Source: Ruminococcaceae bacterium R-25
Lineage (GTDB): Bacteria > Bacillota > Clostridia > Saccharofermentanales > Saccharofermentanaceae
Length of the DNA stretch: 64,000 nucleotides
Direction of reading: 5' to 3'
NCBI GenBank assembly: GCA_003149065.1
Contig: QGFZ01000001.1
Location: forward strand, 62,001-126,000
Part shown: positions 1 through 7,792 of the stretch, one piece after another
How positions within the stretch are numbered: position 1 is the stretch's first letter
Layout of the letters: every line of letters begins with the position of its first letter
The notes under the pieces: model-generated
Databases searched by the model: none
Told to the model about the DNA's origin: nothing
The model's input: the letters and a program-made list of their open reading frames with translations, nothing else
Program-made: the position numbers and the translations under genes

Positions 1-2
1 TG

Positions 3-1106
3 TTCTCGGCAATCGGAGTTATCCTGCTCTTCTTTACGGATGCACCGCTATTAGCCAAAGTAATGCTGCCGTTTTCATTTTTCGCCGTTTACCAGAACAG
101 CGCTGTAGCGAGACAGTATGCACTGGTTTTCCCGGCCATGATGCTTATCGTATTATTTTATAAGAAGCGTTTAGAGATGCCCATCAGGTATCATCTGTCT
201 TTGTTCTTGCTCGCAATAACCAGCTCATACGGAATGGTAATTTCGTGCTCATTTATGCTCTGGGATTTCATATGTATGCTGAAGAGCATGTTCAGAGATA
301 CTGCTTACAAAAAATTCAAGATCCCGTTTTTCGCAACAGGAATCGTAATCCTGATCGTAACTTTCCTGTCATTGCCGCCGGATGATTCTGCTCCCGGTCT
401 GGTGCTGACATCTTTTTCGAAAAATGCTACCACCGCATTGCTGTTCAATATAAACAGCACGATAGGCCAGTATTTATTCCTGATCTTCATGCTGGTATTC
501 CTTGCTTACTATTTCAGGCACAACCTTATCCAGGCAGCCGTTATAGCTGCACCGCTCGTGCTGTTTATGGCCTTTTTCTACCAGCGGGAATGGCATATGA
601 CATATCTGTTCTTCCTTGTAGTCTCGCTGATGATCATTTTCCGTGACGAATCGAAAAGAACGAAGCACAAGTTTGAGAACGGCTTAAATATTGCGGCTAA
701 TTGCATTGTGGTCTTGCTGCTTGCGGTACAGTGCTATACCGGTTTCTATTCTGTCTATTATGATTATCAACATGCATATTCTTCGGCTAAAGAAATAGCC
801 GAGTTCTTAAAACCGTATGCTGAATCCGGCGCAAGTATAAACAGAAAAGGTTTTGATGCTGTTGCCATTTCGCCTTACTTTGATGACCATTTATATTCGA
901 ACGATCCTAACGGCAAATCGTTTTTTATATGGAGCTCATCTGTTTCGAATGATGTTTTTTCAGAAGAATATCCGGATGTAGTCGTTACGCCGGAATATAT
1001 CGAAGGGTTTGATTCAAAATACGATGTGCATTTATTCAACAGCCACATGATATTTAAGCTGGACGAAGTTGAGTCAGCCCCTTGCGTAGTCTATGTGAAG
1101 AAATAG
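3..1106 (+). CDS. Polytopic membrane protein, 5' end outside window
   Basis: The reading frame is open from base 3, so the gene starts upstream of the window; the first ATG in view (position 63) is internal. About eight hydrophobic segments lie in the first 230 visible residues, followed by an extracytoplasmic-looking tail of about 130 residues ending in CVVYVKK. The overall look, long membrane part plus a soluble C-terminal tail, resembles GT-C-type glycosyltransferases or cell-surface polymer proteins, but the catalytic N-terminal loop would be outside the window and no diagnostic motif is visible, so no function is assigned. A good sigma-A promoter for rpsU follows directly, so the gene ends its own transcription unit. 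Confidence 0.7.
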   Translation, partial: FSAIGVILLFFTDAPLLAKVMLPFSFFAVYQNSAVARQYALVFPAMMLIVLFYKKRLEMPIRYHLSLFLLAITSSYGMVISCSFMLWDFICMLKSMFRDTAYKKFKIPFFATGIVILIVTFLSLPPDDSAPGLVLTSFSKNATTALLFNINSTIGQYLFLIFMLVFLAYYFRHNLIQAAVIAAPLVLFMAFFYQREWHMTYLFFLVVSLMIIFRDESKRTKHKFENGLNIAANCIVVLLLAVQCYTGFYSVYYDYQHAYSSAKEIAEFLKPYAESGASINRKGFDAVAISPYFDDHLYSNDPNGKSFFIWSSSVSNDVFSEEYPDVVVTPEYIEGFDSKYDVHLFNSHMIFKLDEVESAPCVVYVKK

Positions 1107-1131
1107 GCTGATACAGGTCTGTCCATAATGT

Positions 1132-1160
1132 TTGACTTATCGGCAGTCGTCCTATATAAT
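1132..1160 (+). promoter_or_regulatory. Sigma-A-type promoter of rpsU
   Basis: TTGACT at 1132-1137 and a perfect TATAAT at 1155-1160 are separated by 17 bp, about 40 bp upstream of the rpsU start. This is one of the best promoter matches in the window and fits a highly expressed ribosomal protein gene. Confidence 0.85.
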
Positions 1161-1200
1161 ATGCGAGTTTTAATTCCACGCGAAGAGAGGGGGGATAAAG

Positions 1201-1374
1201 ATGTCTGAGATTAAAGTTAAGGAAGGCGAGTCCCTTGACAGTGCACTTCGCAGATTTAAGCGTTCTTGCGCAAAGTCAGGCGTTCTTGCAGAAGTTCGTA
1301 AGAGAGAACATTACGAGAAGCCTTCTGTAAAGAGAAAGAAGAAGTCTGAAGCAGCTCGTAAGAGAAAGCATTAA
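1201..1374 (+). CDS. rpsU: Ribosomal protein bS21
   Basis: A 57-residue basic protein beginning [20 protein letters not shown] and ending in a Lys/Arg-rich tail, the normal size and pattern for bS21, the small-subunit protein that helps mRNA base-pair with 16S rRNA at initiation. The Lys-rich N-terminal strand, the [10 protein letters not shown] helix and the basic C-terminal helix ([14 protein letters not shown]) are all visible. A very purine-rich Shine-Dalgarno (GAGAGGGGGG) sits upstream of the ATG. It has its own promoter at 1132-1160 and an intrinsic terminator right after the stop, so it is monocistronic here. Confidence 0.95.
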   Translation: MSEIKVKEGESLDSALRRFKRSCAKSGVLAEVRKREHYEKPSVKRKKKSEAARKRKH

Positions 1375-1388
1375 TAAGACTTAAATGA

Positions 1389-1416
1389 GGCCACCTGAAA
1401 AGGTGGCCTTTTTGTT
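1389..1416 (+). terminator. Intrinsic terminator of rpsU
   Basis: GGCCACCT, loop GAAA, AGGTGGCC, then TTTTTGTT: a perfect 8-bp stem with a tetraloop and a U tract, 14 bp after the rpsU stop. Confidence 0.95.
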
Positions 1417-1451
1417 GTCCGAACGGGCAACCTCTTTTTTTGTGAGTTCTG

Positions 1452-2252
1452 CTATAGCAGGTACCTGCGTATCTTCTCCTCTATAACCTTCGTGTTCAGC
1501 GGGTGATTGTCCGTCTCAAACGTCAGTATCAGGTGTGACTCATCGAAATCCTTTGAGAGCGTGTAATTTTCGAACTTATTGGCATTCCGATTCACATAAT
1601 CCTGATCTCCGAGCTTACCCAAATGCTCCCAATAGAAAACCTTGCGCAGCCTCACATTCAGACACTTGAAGTCCGGCGCCGCAAATATCACGCCGTTATC
1701 GTATACTGGAAATTCGCAAAGGTACGGCACCTTATTCCTAAACATGGCATTCGCGATCAGTATCTCCGACTTCGACCTTACACGCTCACCATTGTCCGTA
1801 TAGAATTCCGGGTCAGTACTCTTGAACCCCGGCCTTGTGTATGGCTGGCTCAAAAACTGTCTGATAAACTCCTCATCGCTCAAAAACTCAGGTGTGACCA
1901 GTTCCTTTCTGGGATCAGTCAGCTTCTCGTAGACCTGCTGCGCCGCGTCCGGGTCGTAATCTTTAAGGAACCGGTCAATAGCCCTCTTTTGTTCTTCCAA
2001 AACCTTAAGCAGTTTATTGTCATAGTCTTTTTGCGCGAGGCGGGCAGCGAGTGGGCGGTCTTTGCGATGAATGTATTTTCCTGGCTGATATAACTCTGTT
2101 TTGATATAGAATTGTGGTTTTCCATGTGTCTTCGATACGCGCAAAGAACCTTCAGGAGCCTTTTCTAAACGCTTGCTTATCTTTTTAATTCGTTTCTCTA
2201 TTTCGTTCGTTATTTTCTCAAGATCATCAAACCAAGCTATATTTTCCTTCAT
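1452..2252 (-). CDS. PD-(D/E)XK-like nuclease-fold protein beside a hairpin array
   Basis: A 266-residue cytoplasmic protein. Residues about 1-120 are charged and helical, with many Lys/Glu pairs that could form a coiled coil. The C-terminal half (about 150-266) carries a pattern typical of restriction-endonuclease-like folds: RSKSE (the helix Glu), a C-E-F-P strand, then APDF and, about 13 residues later, FYWEHLG. The candidate metal ligands are the Glu of RSKSE, the Asp of PDF and the Glu of WEHLG; the usual Lys of E-X-K is replaced by His. I recognise the fold pattern, not a named family. The start has an excellent Shine-Dalgarno (GGAGG, 6 bp before ATG). Only about 20 bp separate the ATG from a four-unit hairpin array (2275-2533), so its mRNA leader probably contains array units. 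It could act on those repeats, but that is inference; a housekeeping or defence nuclease is equally possible. Confidence 0.6.
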   Translation of the reverse strand: MKENIAWFDDLEKITNEIEKRIKKISKRLEKAPEGSLRVSKTHGKPQFYIKTELYQPGKYIHRKDRPLAARLAQKDYDNKLLKVLEEQKRAIDRFLKDYDPDAAQQVYEKLTDPRKELVTPEFLSDEEFIRQFLSQPYTRPGFKSTDPEFYTDNGERVRSKSEILIANAMFRNKVPYLCEFPVYDNGVIFAAPDFKCLNVRLRKVFYWEHLGKLGDQDYVNRNANKFENYTLSKDFDESHLILTFETDNHPLNTKVIEEKIRRYLL

Positions 2253-2274
2253 CTTATTCCTCCTTTTTTCTCTA

Positions 2275-2533
2275 TGACGGACTAATAATCAAAAAGCTGT
2301 ATTTAGTACGTAATTTTTTCGATATAAAGGCTTATAAAGTTCAGAAATTACGGACTAATAAACGATTTTTCGATATTAGTACGTCGAAAAACATGCGTTA
2401 GGGTGTTTGGTGACCTCAAAATTACGGACTAATTTGACGTTGTCGAAAATTGGTCCGTAAAGGACTAGCGATTAACTACTTTTACACTTGAAAATTACGG
2501 ACTAAAACAGGAAATTAAATTATTAGTACGTCG
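2275..2533 (+). repeat. Periodic hairpin array, locus 1 (4 units)
   Basis: Four 39-bp inverted repeats. Left 11-bp arms start at 2275, 2348, 2422 and 2495 (core GACGGACTAA or TTACGGACTAA); right arms start at 2303, 2376, 2450 and 2523 (TTAGTACGTAA, TTAGTACGTCG, TTGGTCCGTAA, TTAGTACGTCG). The arm offset is 28 bp every time and the steps are 73, 74 and 73 bp. Loops are 17 bp and loosely share an A-rich start and a TTTTTCGAAAA-like centre; the 34-35 bp spacers are unrelated to each other. The array fills the gap between the divergent nuclease gene and recJ. The same element occurs at 7491-7748 and 19041-19370. Confidence 0.92.
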
Positions 2534-2606
2534 CACATCCCAAACAACCTTCATACACTTCATATCCTAGTGCCCGGCACGCACTTTTCAACACTTTTAC
2601 ATCAAG

Positions 2607-2729
2607 TTGAGACTATCAGGCATAGATTGAGACTGGTCTCAATTTTAAAGAGCGCTTTTCAAAAGGCTTTCCTTTGTAAATAACTGCCAATTCGGCTATA
2701 ATAAAGTCAATAAAGATAAAGTTGAGACT
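2607..2729 (+). promoter_or_regulatory. recJ promoter with repeated TTGAGACT boxes
   Basis: A promoter with TTGTAA at 2674-2679 and TATAAT at 2697-2702 (17-bp spacer) precedes recJ. Three TTGAGACT boxes surround it at 2607, 2627 and 2722. The middle one is half of an almost perfect dyad, ATTGAGACTGGTCTCAAT at 2626-2643. The third falls in the early transcribed region. This layout looks like an operator set for an unknown regulator; the promoter call is stronger than the operator call. Confidence 0.6.
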
Positions 2730-2734
2730 AGTAT

Positions 2735-4888
2735 ATGTTGTTGACCGGTAAGAACTGGCGCTTATCGGCATCCCAAAAAGTGGAGGATGCTGATGAGCTC
2801 CTTGGTGTTTTGCTTAAGAATCGCGGTATAACCGAAGGACAATCAGTAGAGCAGTTTTTGTCTGAGGATGACGGTATCTGGCACGATCCGTTCCTTTATA
2901 ATGACATGCGAAAAGCTGTCGACATTATCGTTGAGACGATGGAGCGCCACGGCAAGATCCTGGTTTATGGCGACTACGATTGTGACGGCGTTACCGCTAC
3001 TTCCATTCTGGTAAGGTATTTCAGGAGTCACTCTGTTAATGTGCAGTACATCGTGCCGCACAGAAGTGAGCACGGTTATGGCCTGACCGAAAAGATCATG
3101 GATAAGGTCATCGAAAAGAAGCCGGACCTTGTTATCACTGTTGACTGCGGCGTTACCAATGTTGATACGGTTCAGGAGCTTAAGCACAGAGGCATTAAGG
3201 TGATCGTTACTGACCACCACAATGTTAAGGACGAGCTGCCGCCGGCTGACTGTGTTATTTGCGCGAAAAGGCCTGACAACACTTATCCTTTCATTGATCT
3301 TTGCGGCGCGGGTGTTGCGTTAAAAGTTGTTGAGGCTTTAGGCAAAGACGGCAGGTATAAGGTGACAGGCAATATCTGGCGCCAGGCAGTGGAGCTTGCG
3401 GGCCTCGCAACTATTGCGGATCTTGTATCAGTCACCAATGAGAACAGAACGATAATCAAGCGTGCTTTTAAGAGCATGAAGAATCCTTCAAATGTCGGCG
3501 TCGGCGTTATGAACGAGATGCTTTTGGCACCGGGCAAATCTTTGGATGAGACGTTTATTTCATTTAACTTCGTGCCCAGGATCAATGCGGCAGGAAGACT
3601 TTACGATTCGGCGGATGCTTTAAAGCTCTTTCTCGAAAACAACCCGACTGAGGCTAAGAATGCTGCCCAGGACCTTACGAGGCAGAATGATGAGCGTAAG
3701 GAGATCGAGGCCAAGGTTTTCGAAGAGGCGAGGGCACAGTTAGAAAGTCCGACAAGACCTGACAGGTGGTCACTTACGAATACCTGCGGTCCTATCGTAG
3801 TATATGGCAAAGACTGGCACCAGGGTGTTTTGGGAATTGTTGCCGGCAAGCTCTCGCAGTTCTATGGAAGATCCGCGCTCGTTTTTACTGACGATGCGAC
3901 TGAACCCGGATGCGCAAAGGGTTCGGGCAGGGCGTTTGGCGACTTCGACCTTTACGAGTGCCTGGAACGCATATCTGATAAGCTCGTTAATTTCGGAGGC
4001 CATAAGAAGGCTGCCGGACTTCTCGTAAGAAAGACCGAGATGGGCACATTCATGGAAGCTTTGGAGACTGAGTCTGCAAAGATCTATGAAGAGAAGGGCC
4101 AGTCTGGCGAGGATAACGAAGAGGACGCTATTCAGGCTGAGTGCGAGATCGATCCTAAGGGCTTGGACTTCGATTCCTATAATGAAGTAAGTAAATTGAG
4201 GCCTTTCGGCATCGGCAACCCGAAGCCGGTTTTCGTTACCAGAGGACTTGTTATCTCGGGCATCGCACAGATGAGCCAGGGCGCGCACATCAGGCTCGAC
4301 CTGACGGATGCTGAAGGCAAGGCAAATATCTCTGCTGTCGGTTTTGGCATGGGAGATTATTTCAATATTTTGAAGGCGGGCGACAAGGTCGACATCGCTT
4401 ATACATTGAACGAATATTGCTACAGGGGCGAGACTTCGCTGAGCCTGCATTTAGAGGATATCAGGCCTTACATGGGCGACGGATTCATGTGGAAGAAGGC
4501 TGAGATCGCGGAAAAGCTTTATACGAGCGGGCTTGCTATGGATCAGATCGCGAAAATGGCTCCCGGCGAAGATATCAGGGGCCAGATGAGGCCGACTTCG
4601 GAGCAGTATGGCGCTTGCTATAAGGCAATCGAGCGTTTCGGAGGCACGGCCATGTCGACGGTCGATCTGGACCTCCTTGCAAGATTGGTAACTAACAATT
4701 ATGATGTAGCGGTGACTCCGTTCCAGCTCAAGAGGTGCCTCGAAGTTTTCGCCGACTGCAAGCTTATAAGGCTCAGGACGATAAAACCGATGAGAGTCTG
4801 CTTCAACATTTTGAGAACGGGCGACAAAGTCAAACTCAGTGATTCTGAGGTTTATAGGAGAATACAAGGTGACCAGGGGCAAGAATGA
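2735..4888 (+). CDS. recJ: Single-stranded-DNA-specific exonuclease RecJ
   Basis: A 717-residue DHH-family 5'-3' exonuclease acting on single-stranded DNA in recombination and repair. Motif DYDCDG with Asp80, 82 and 84, a TVDCG strand near 135-139, and DHH at 160-162 supply the metal ligands; DHHA1 features GSGRAFGDFD and NFGGHKKAAG are at about 390-430; the OB-type domain follows, around 470-580. The extra C-terminal region of about 140 residues is seen in many Firmicute RecJ proteins. The N-terminal KNWRL matches the family start, so ATG 2735 is kept although no clear Shine-Dalgarno precedes it. The stop overlaps relA by 20 bp, so the two are translationally coupled. recJ next to relA is a common Firmicute arrangement, often with apt between; apt is absent here. 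Confidence 0.95.
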   Translation: MLLTGKNWRLSASQKVEDADELLGVLLKNRGITEGQSVEQFLSEDDGIWHDPFLYNDMRKAVDIIVETMERHGKILVYGDYDCDGVTATSILVRYFRSHSVNVQYIVPHRSEHGYGLTEKIMDKVIEKKPDLVITVDCGVTNVDTVQELKHRGIKVIVTDHHNVKDELPPADCVICAKRPDNTYPFIDLCGAGVALKVVEALGKDGRYKVTGNIWRQAVELAGLATIADLVSVTNENRTIIKRAFKSMKNPSNVGVGVMNEMLLAPGKSLDETFISFNFVPRINAAGRLYDSADALKLFLENNPTEAKNAAQDLTRQNDERKEIEAKVFEEARAQLESPTRPDRWSLTNTCGPIVVYGKDWHQGVLGIVAGKLSQFYGRSALVFTDDATEPGCAKGSGRAFGDFDLYECLERISDKLVNFGGHKKAAGLLVRKTEMGTFMEALETESAKIYEEKGQSGEDNEEDAIQAECEIDPKGLDFDSYNEVSKLRPFGIGNPKPVFVTRGLVISGIAQMSQGAHIRLDLTDAEGKANISAVGFGMGDYFNILKAGDKVDIAYTLNEYCYRGETSLSLHLEDIRPYMGDGFMWKKAEIAEKLYTSGLAMDQIAKMAPGEDIRGQMRPTSEQYGACYKAIERFGGTAMSTVDLDLLARLVTNNYDVAVTPFQLKRCLEVFADCKLIRLRTIKPMRVCFNILRTGDKVKLSDSEVYRRIQGDQGQE

Positions 4889-7463
4889 CAAAGAATTTAA
4901 TGCCGTAACCGAGGAAGAAGTGCAGGCTGAGGCCGAACGCGCTTATCTTCAGGACGACAGTATTAAGCCCGAGATCCCTTCGGAACTGGAAGAGAAATTC
5001 CAGGAAATATTGAAGCTCTACGACGAGTATGCGAGGGCTGCAAATCTCGATGAGAAGGATATCGAAGAAGATAACGCCGAGATGGAAAAGGCGTTCATTT
5101 TCGCATACAAAGCTCACCGCAACCAGAAGCGTAAGACAGGCGAGCCCTACATTACGCACCCTGTAGCAGTCGCACTTATCCTCGCTGACCTTAAGGTCGA
5201 TTCAGCTACCATTGAGGCCGCGCTCCTTCACGACACGATCGAAGATACAATTGTCGACGACCAGATGGTCACGGAGAAGTTCGGTTCAGTCGTATGCAGC
5301 CTTGTTGACGGCGTTACAAAGCTCAATTTGAGCCTCGATAATGTTGTTTATAATTCAAAGGTCGATATCCAGGCGTCGAATGTTCGAAAGATGTTTATCG
5401 CCCTGACCGACGATATCCGCGTAATCTTTATCAAGCTCGCTGACCGTCTGCACAACATGAGAACGTTAAAGTCCATGAGCCCTGAAAAGCAGATCGAAAA
5501 GGCTCAGGAGACACTTGATATCTACGTTCCTTTCGCAGGCAGATTCGGTATCTACAAGATCAAGTGGGAATTGGAAGACCTCTGCTTGAGATATCTCCAT
5601 CCGGACGATTACTATGAGCTCGTAAAGCTCGTAAACGGTAACCGTGCCCAGAGAGAAAACTTCATGGAGGAAGTTGTTTCCGAGATCCGTGGAAAGTTAG
5701 AAGAGAACGGCATTGTCCATTACGATATTGAAGGACGCCCGAAGCACTTCTACAGTATTTACAAGAAGATGCACGAAAAGGGCAAAACGATAGATGAGAT
5801 CTACGATCTTTTCGCGTGCCGTATTATCGTCGACGAAGTCATCGAGTGCTATCAGGTATTAGGTATCATCCACGAGATGTACCAGCACGTTCCCGGCCGT
5901 TTTAAGGACTATATCGCGATGCCTAAGGAGAACAAGTACCAGTCGATCCATACGACGGTCGTAAGCCACACGGGCACGCCTTTCGAAGTGCAGATAAGAA
6001 CATTCGCGATGCACCAGATCGCGGAGTTCGGTATCGCTGCGCACTGGCATTACAAGGAAGCCGGCAATTCACAGGAATTCAAGGCTGACAGATACGACAC
6101 GAAGATCAACGAGATGCGCCAGATCATTGACTCACAGAACGAGCTTACAGACTCGGGCGAGTTCATGGAAGCGTTCAAGATGAATATCGCACCGGACGAG
6201 ATTTTCGTATACACGCCTAAGCACGAAGTCATTAAGCTTCCTAAGGGTTCATGCCCGATCGATTTCGCTTATGCGATTCACTCAGGCATCGGCAACCACA
6301 TGCACGGCGCCAAGGTCAACGGCCGTATCGTTCCTTTGTCTTACGAGCTCAAGAACAGCGATATCGTTGAGATCCAGTCCTCTGCAAAGCTCGTTAAAGG
6401 CCCTTCGCGCGACTGGGTAGCGATCGCACGCACAGCGAACGCAAAGTCCAAGATCAATTCCTGGTTCAAGCGTGAGGCACGTGCCGACAACATCACGACA
6501 GGCCGTGAGCTTTTGACAAACGAGATCACCAGAAACGGCTTTGATCCGTCTAAGCTCCTGATGCATAAGTCCATCGAGATGATCCTGAAGCGCAACAACT
6601 TCCAGAATCTCGATGACATGTTCGCTGCATTGGGCTACGGTTCCATCAGCGTCAGCAAGGTTTTCTCACGTCTCCGTGACGACTATATCCGCAATATTTC
6701 TGAAGAAGAGCGCCGTGCTCTGGGCTACCGTGTAACTGCTGACGGCAACGTCGCTTACAGCCCGAACGAGCTCCCGATCGAACTCGGCAAGGCTGACCAG
6801 ACACGTAATTCCAAGAGCTCGAAAACAAAGGCTCCGGAGACTTCCAAGCAGGTGCTTGATTACGATGTCGCTAAGATAAACGCCCTGAGCATCGATCCTC
6901 ACCAGACAGGTGTCGACCTTCAGAATGCTGCTTCTGGCAACGCTAAGCCTACAAGAAGTGCCAGGACCGATGCCGCAAGAAGAGCGCACAGCAATGACGC
7001 TGTCGTCGTTAACGGCCTCGACACGATTGCTACGCACATTTCCAAGTGCTGCCATCCTGTTTTCGGCGACGAGATCATCGGATATGTCACGCAGGAAAAG
7101 GGTGTTGGCATCCACAAAGTCAACTGCAAGAATATTCTTAATATCATCAAGAACCGCGGCAATTCCGAAAAGGACGAGCAGAAGTACCAGCGCCTCGTTG
7201 CCGTCAGGTGGCTATCAAAGGCGAAGTTTTCCAGCTACGATGTCCAGCTTGTCGTTGTTGCCATGGACCGCAACGGCCTTCTCATCGACGTTCTCGATAA
7301 GATCAATGAAGAGAAGATCAACATCGTCAAGCTCAACACAGTCGTTGACGGCCCTGAAGCAAGAATCTTCGTAACGATCAACGTTTCAGGCAGAGAGCAG
7401 CTCGACCGTACCTGCGATCGCATCATGCGCGTCAAGGACGTTGTTGACGTAATCAGAAACTGA
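4869..7463 (+). CDS. relA: Bifunctional (p)ppGpp synthetase/hydrolase
   Basis: An 864-residue long RSH enzyme that makes and breaks the alarmone (p)ppGpp. Domains in order: HD hydrolase (about 75-230; THPVAVA, LLHDTIEDT with His121-Asp122, RLHNMRT); synthetase (about 275-400; GRPKHFYSIYKKM, DLFACRIIVDE, KDYIAMPKENKYQSIHTT); TGS (about 465-525); a zinc-finger-like segment with HISKCCHP (about 710-750); and a C-terminal ACT domain. Both catalytic domains keep their key residues, so both activities are expected. A polar Ser/Thr/Lys-rich insert (about 640-710) is longer than usual. I chose the GTG at 4869 because AGGAG lies 8 bp before it; an in-frame ATG at 4839 would overlap recJ by 50 bp and has no ribosome binding site. 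Confidence 0.93.
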   Translation: MTRGKNDKEFNAVTEEEVQAEAERAYLQDDSIKPEIPSELEEKFQEILKLYDEYARAANLDEKDIEEDNAEMEKAFIFAYKAHRNQKRKTGEPYITHPVAVALILADLKVDSATIEAALLHDTIEDTIVDDQMVTEKFGSVVCSLVDGVTKLNLSLDNVVYNSKVDIQASNVRKMFIALTDDIRVIFIKLADRLHNMRTLKSMSPEKQIEKAQETLDIYVPFAGRFGIYKIKWELEDLCLRYLHPDDYYELVKLVNGNRAQRENFMEEVVSEIRGKLEENGIVHYDIEGRPKHFYSIYKKMHEKGKTIDEIYDLFACRIIVDEVIECYQVLGIIHEMYQHVPGRFKDYIAMPKENKYQSIHTTVVSHTGTPFEVQIRTFAMHQIAEFGIAAHWHYKEAGNSQEFKADRYDTKINEMRQIIDSQNELTDSGEFMEAFKMNIAPDEIFVYTPKHEVIKLPKGSCPIDFAYAIHSGIGNHMHGAKVNGRIVPLSYELKNSDIVEIQSSAKLVKGPSRDWVAIARTANAKSKINSWFKREARADNITTGRELLTNEITRNGFDPSKLLMHKSIEMILKRNNFQNLDDMFAALGYGSISVSKVFSRLRDDYIRNISEEERRALGYRVTADGNVAYSPNELPIELGKADQTRNSKSSKTKAPETSKQVLDYDVAKINALSIDPHQTGVDLQNAASGNAKPTRSARTDAARRAHSNDAVVVNGLDTIATHISKCCHPVFGDEIIGYVTQEKGVGIHKVNCKNILNIIKNRGNSEKDEQKYQRLVAVRWLSKAKFSSYDVQLVVVAMDRNGLLIDVLDKINEEKINIVKLNTVVDGPEARIFVTINVSGREQLDRTCDRIMRVKDVVDVIRN

Positions 7464-7490
7464 TAAATAAGCACCCTGTCGGTTTGGTTT

Positions 7491-7748
7491 TTACGTACTA
7501 AAAATCCATTTTCCCGGATTAGTACGTAGTTTGCGCGCTGCAATTCGCGTTCTTTGCAACGATTTACGGACTGATTTATTGTTTTCGAAAATTAGTACGT
7601 AAAAAAGCTGCATCAGACCGGCCAGAACCTCAAAAAATACGGACTAAAAATGGATTATTGAAAACTAGTACGTAAATTCAGCCTTCAGTGATGCCACATC
7701 CTGAAAAATTTACGGACTAAAAAAACTATTCCGCATTTTAGTCCGTAA
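7491..7748 (+). repeat. Periodic hairpin array, locus 2 (4 units)
   Basis: Left arms start at 7491, 7564, 7637 and 7710; right arms at 7519, 7592, 7665 and 7738. The offset is exactly 28 bp in every unit and the step exactly 73 bp each time. The last unit has TTACGGACTAA paired with TTAGTCCGTAA, a perfect complement; the first has TTACGTACTAA with TTAGTACGTAG. So both the G-T and the G-G variants of the arm occur with matching partners. The array fills the whole gap between the convergent 3' ends of relA and rnjA, so no promoter is needed here. There is no U tract after the stems, so they are not ordinary terminators. Confidence 0.92.
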
Positions 7749-7792
7749 GTTATTAGTCAATAGTATATTAGTCGGCAGATTAGTAAACTGAA

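Noticed and set aside
1623-2093. Plus-strand ORF of 156 residues opposite the nuclease gene
   Set aside because: It is antisense to a gene with a strong ribosome binding site and motifs, and has none itself.
2275-2533. Tandem intrinsic terminators
   Set aside because: The stems are AT-rich with 17-bp loops and no U tract, and this array sits between divergent genes where no terminator is needed.
4839-4868. Earlier ATG for relA
   Set aside because: It would overlap recJ by 50 bp and has no Shine-Dalgarno; the GTG at 4869 has AGGAG 8 bp upstream.
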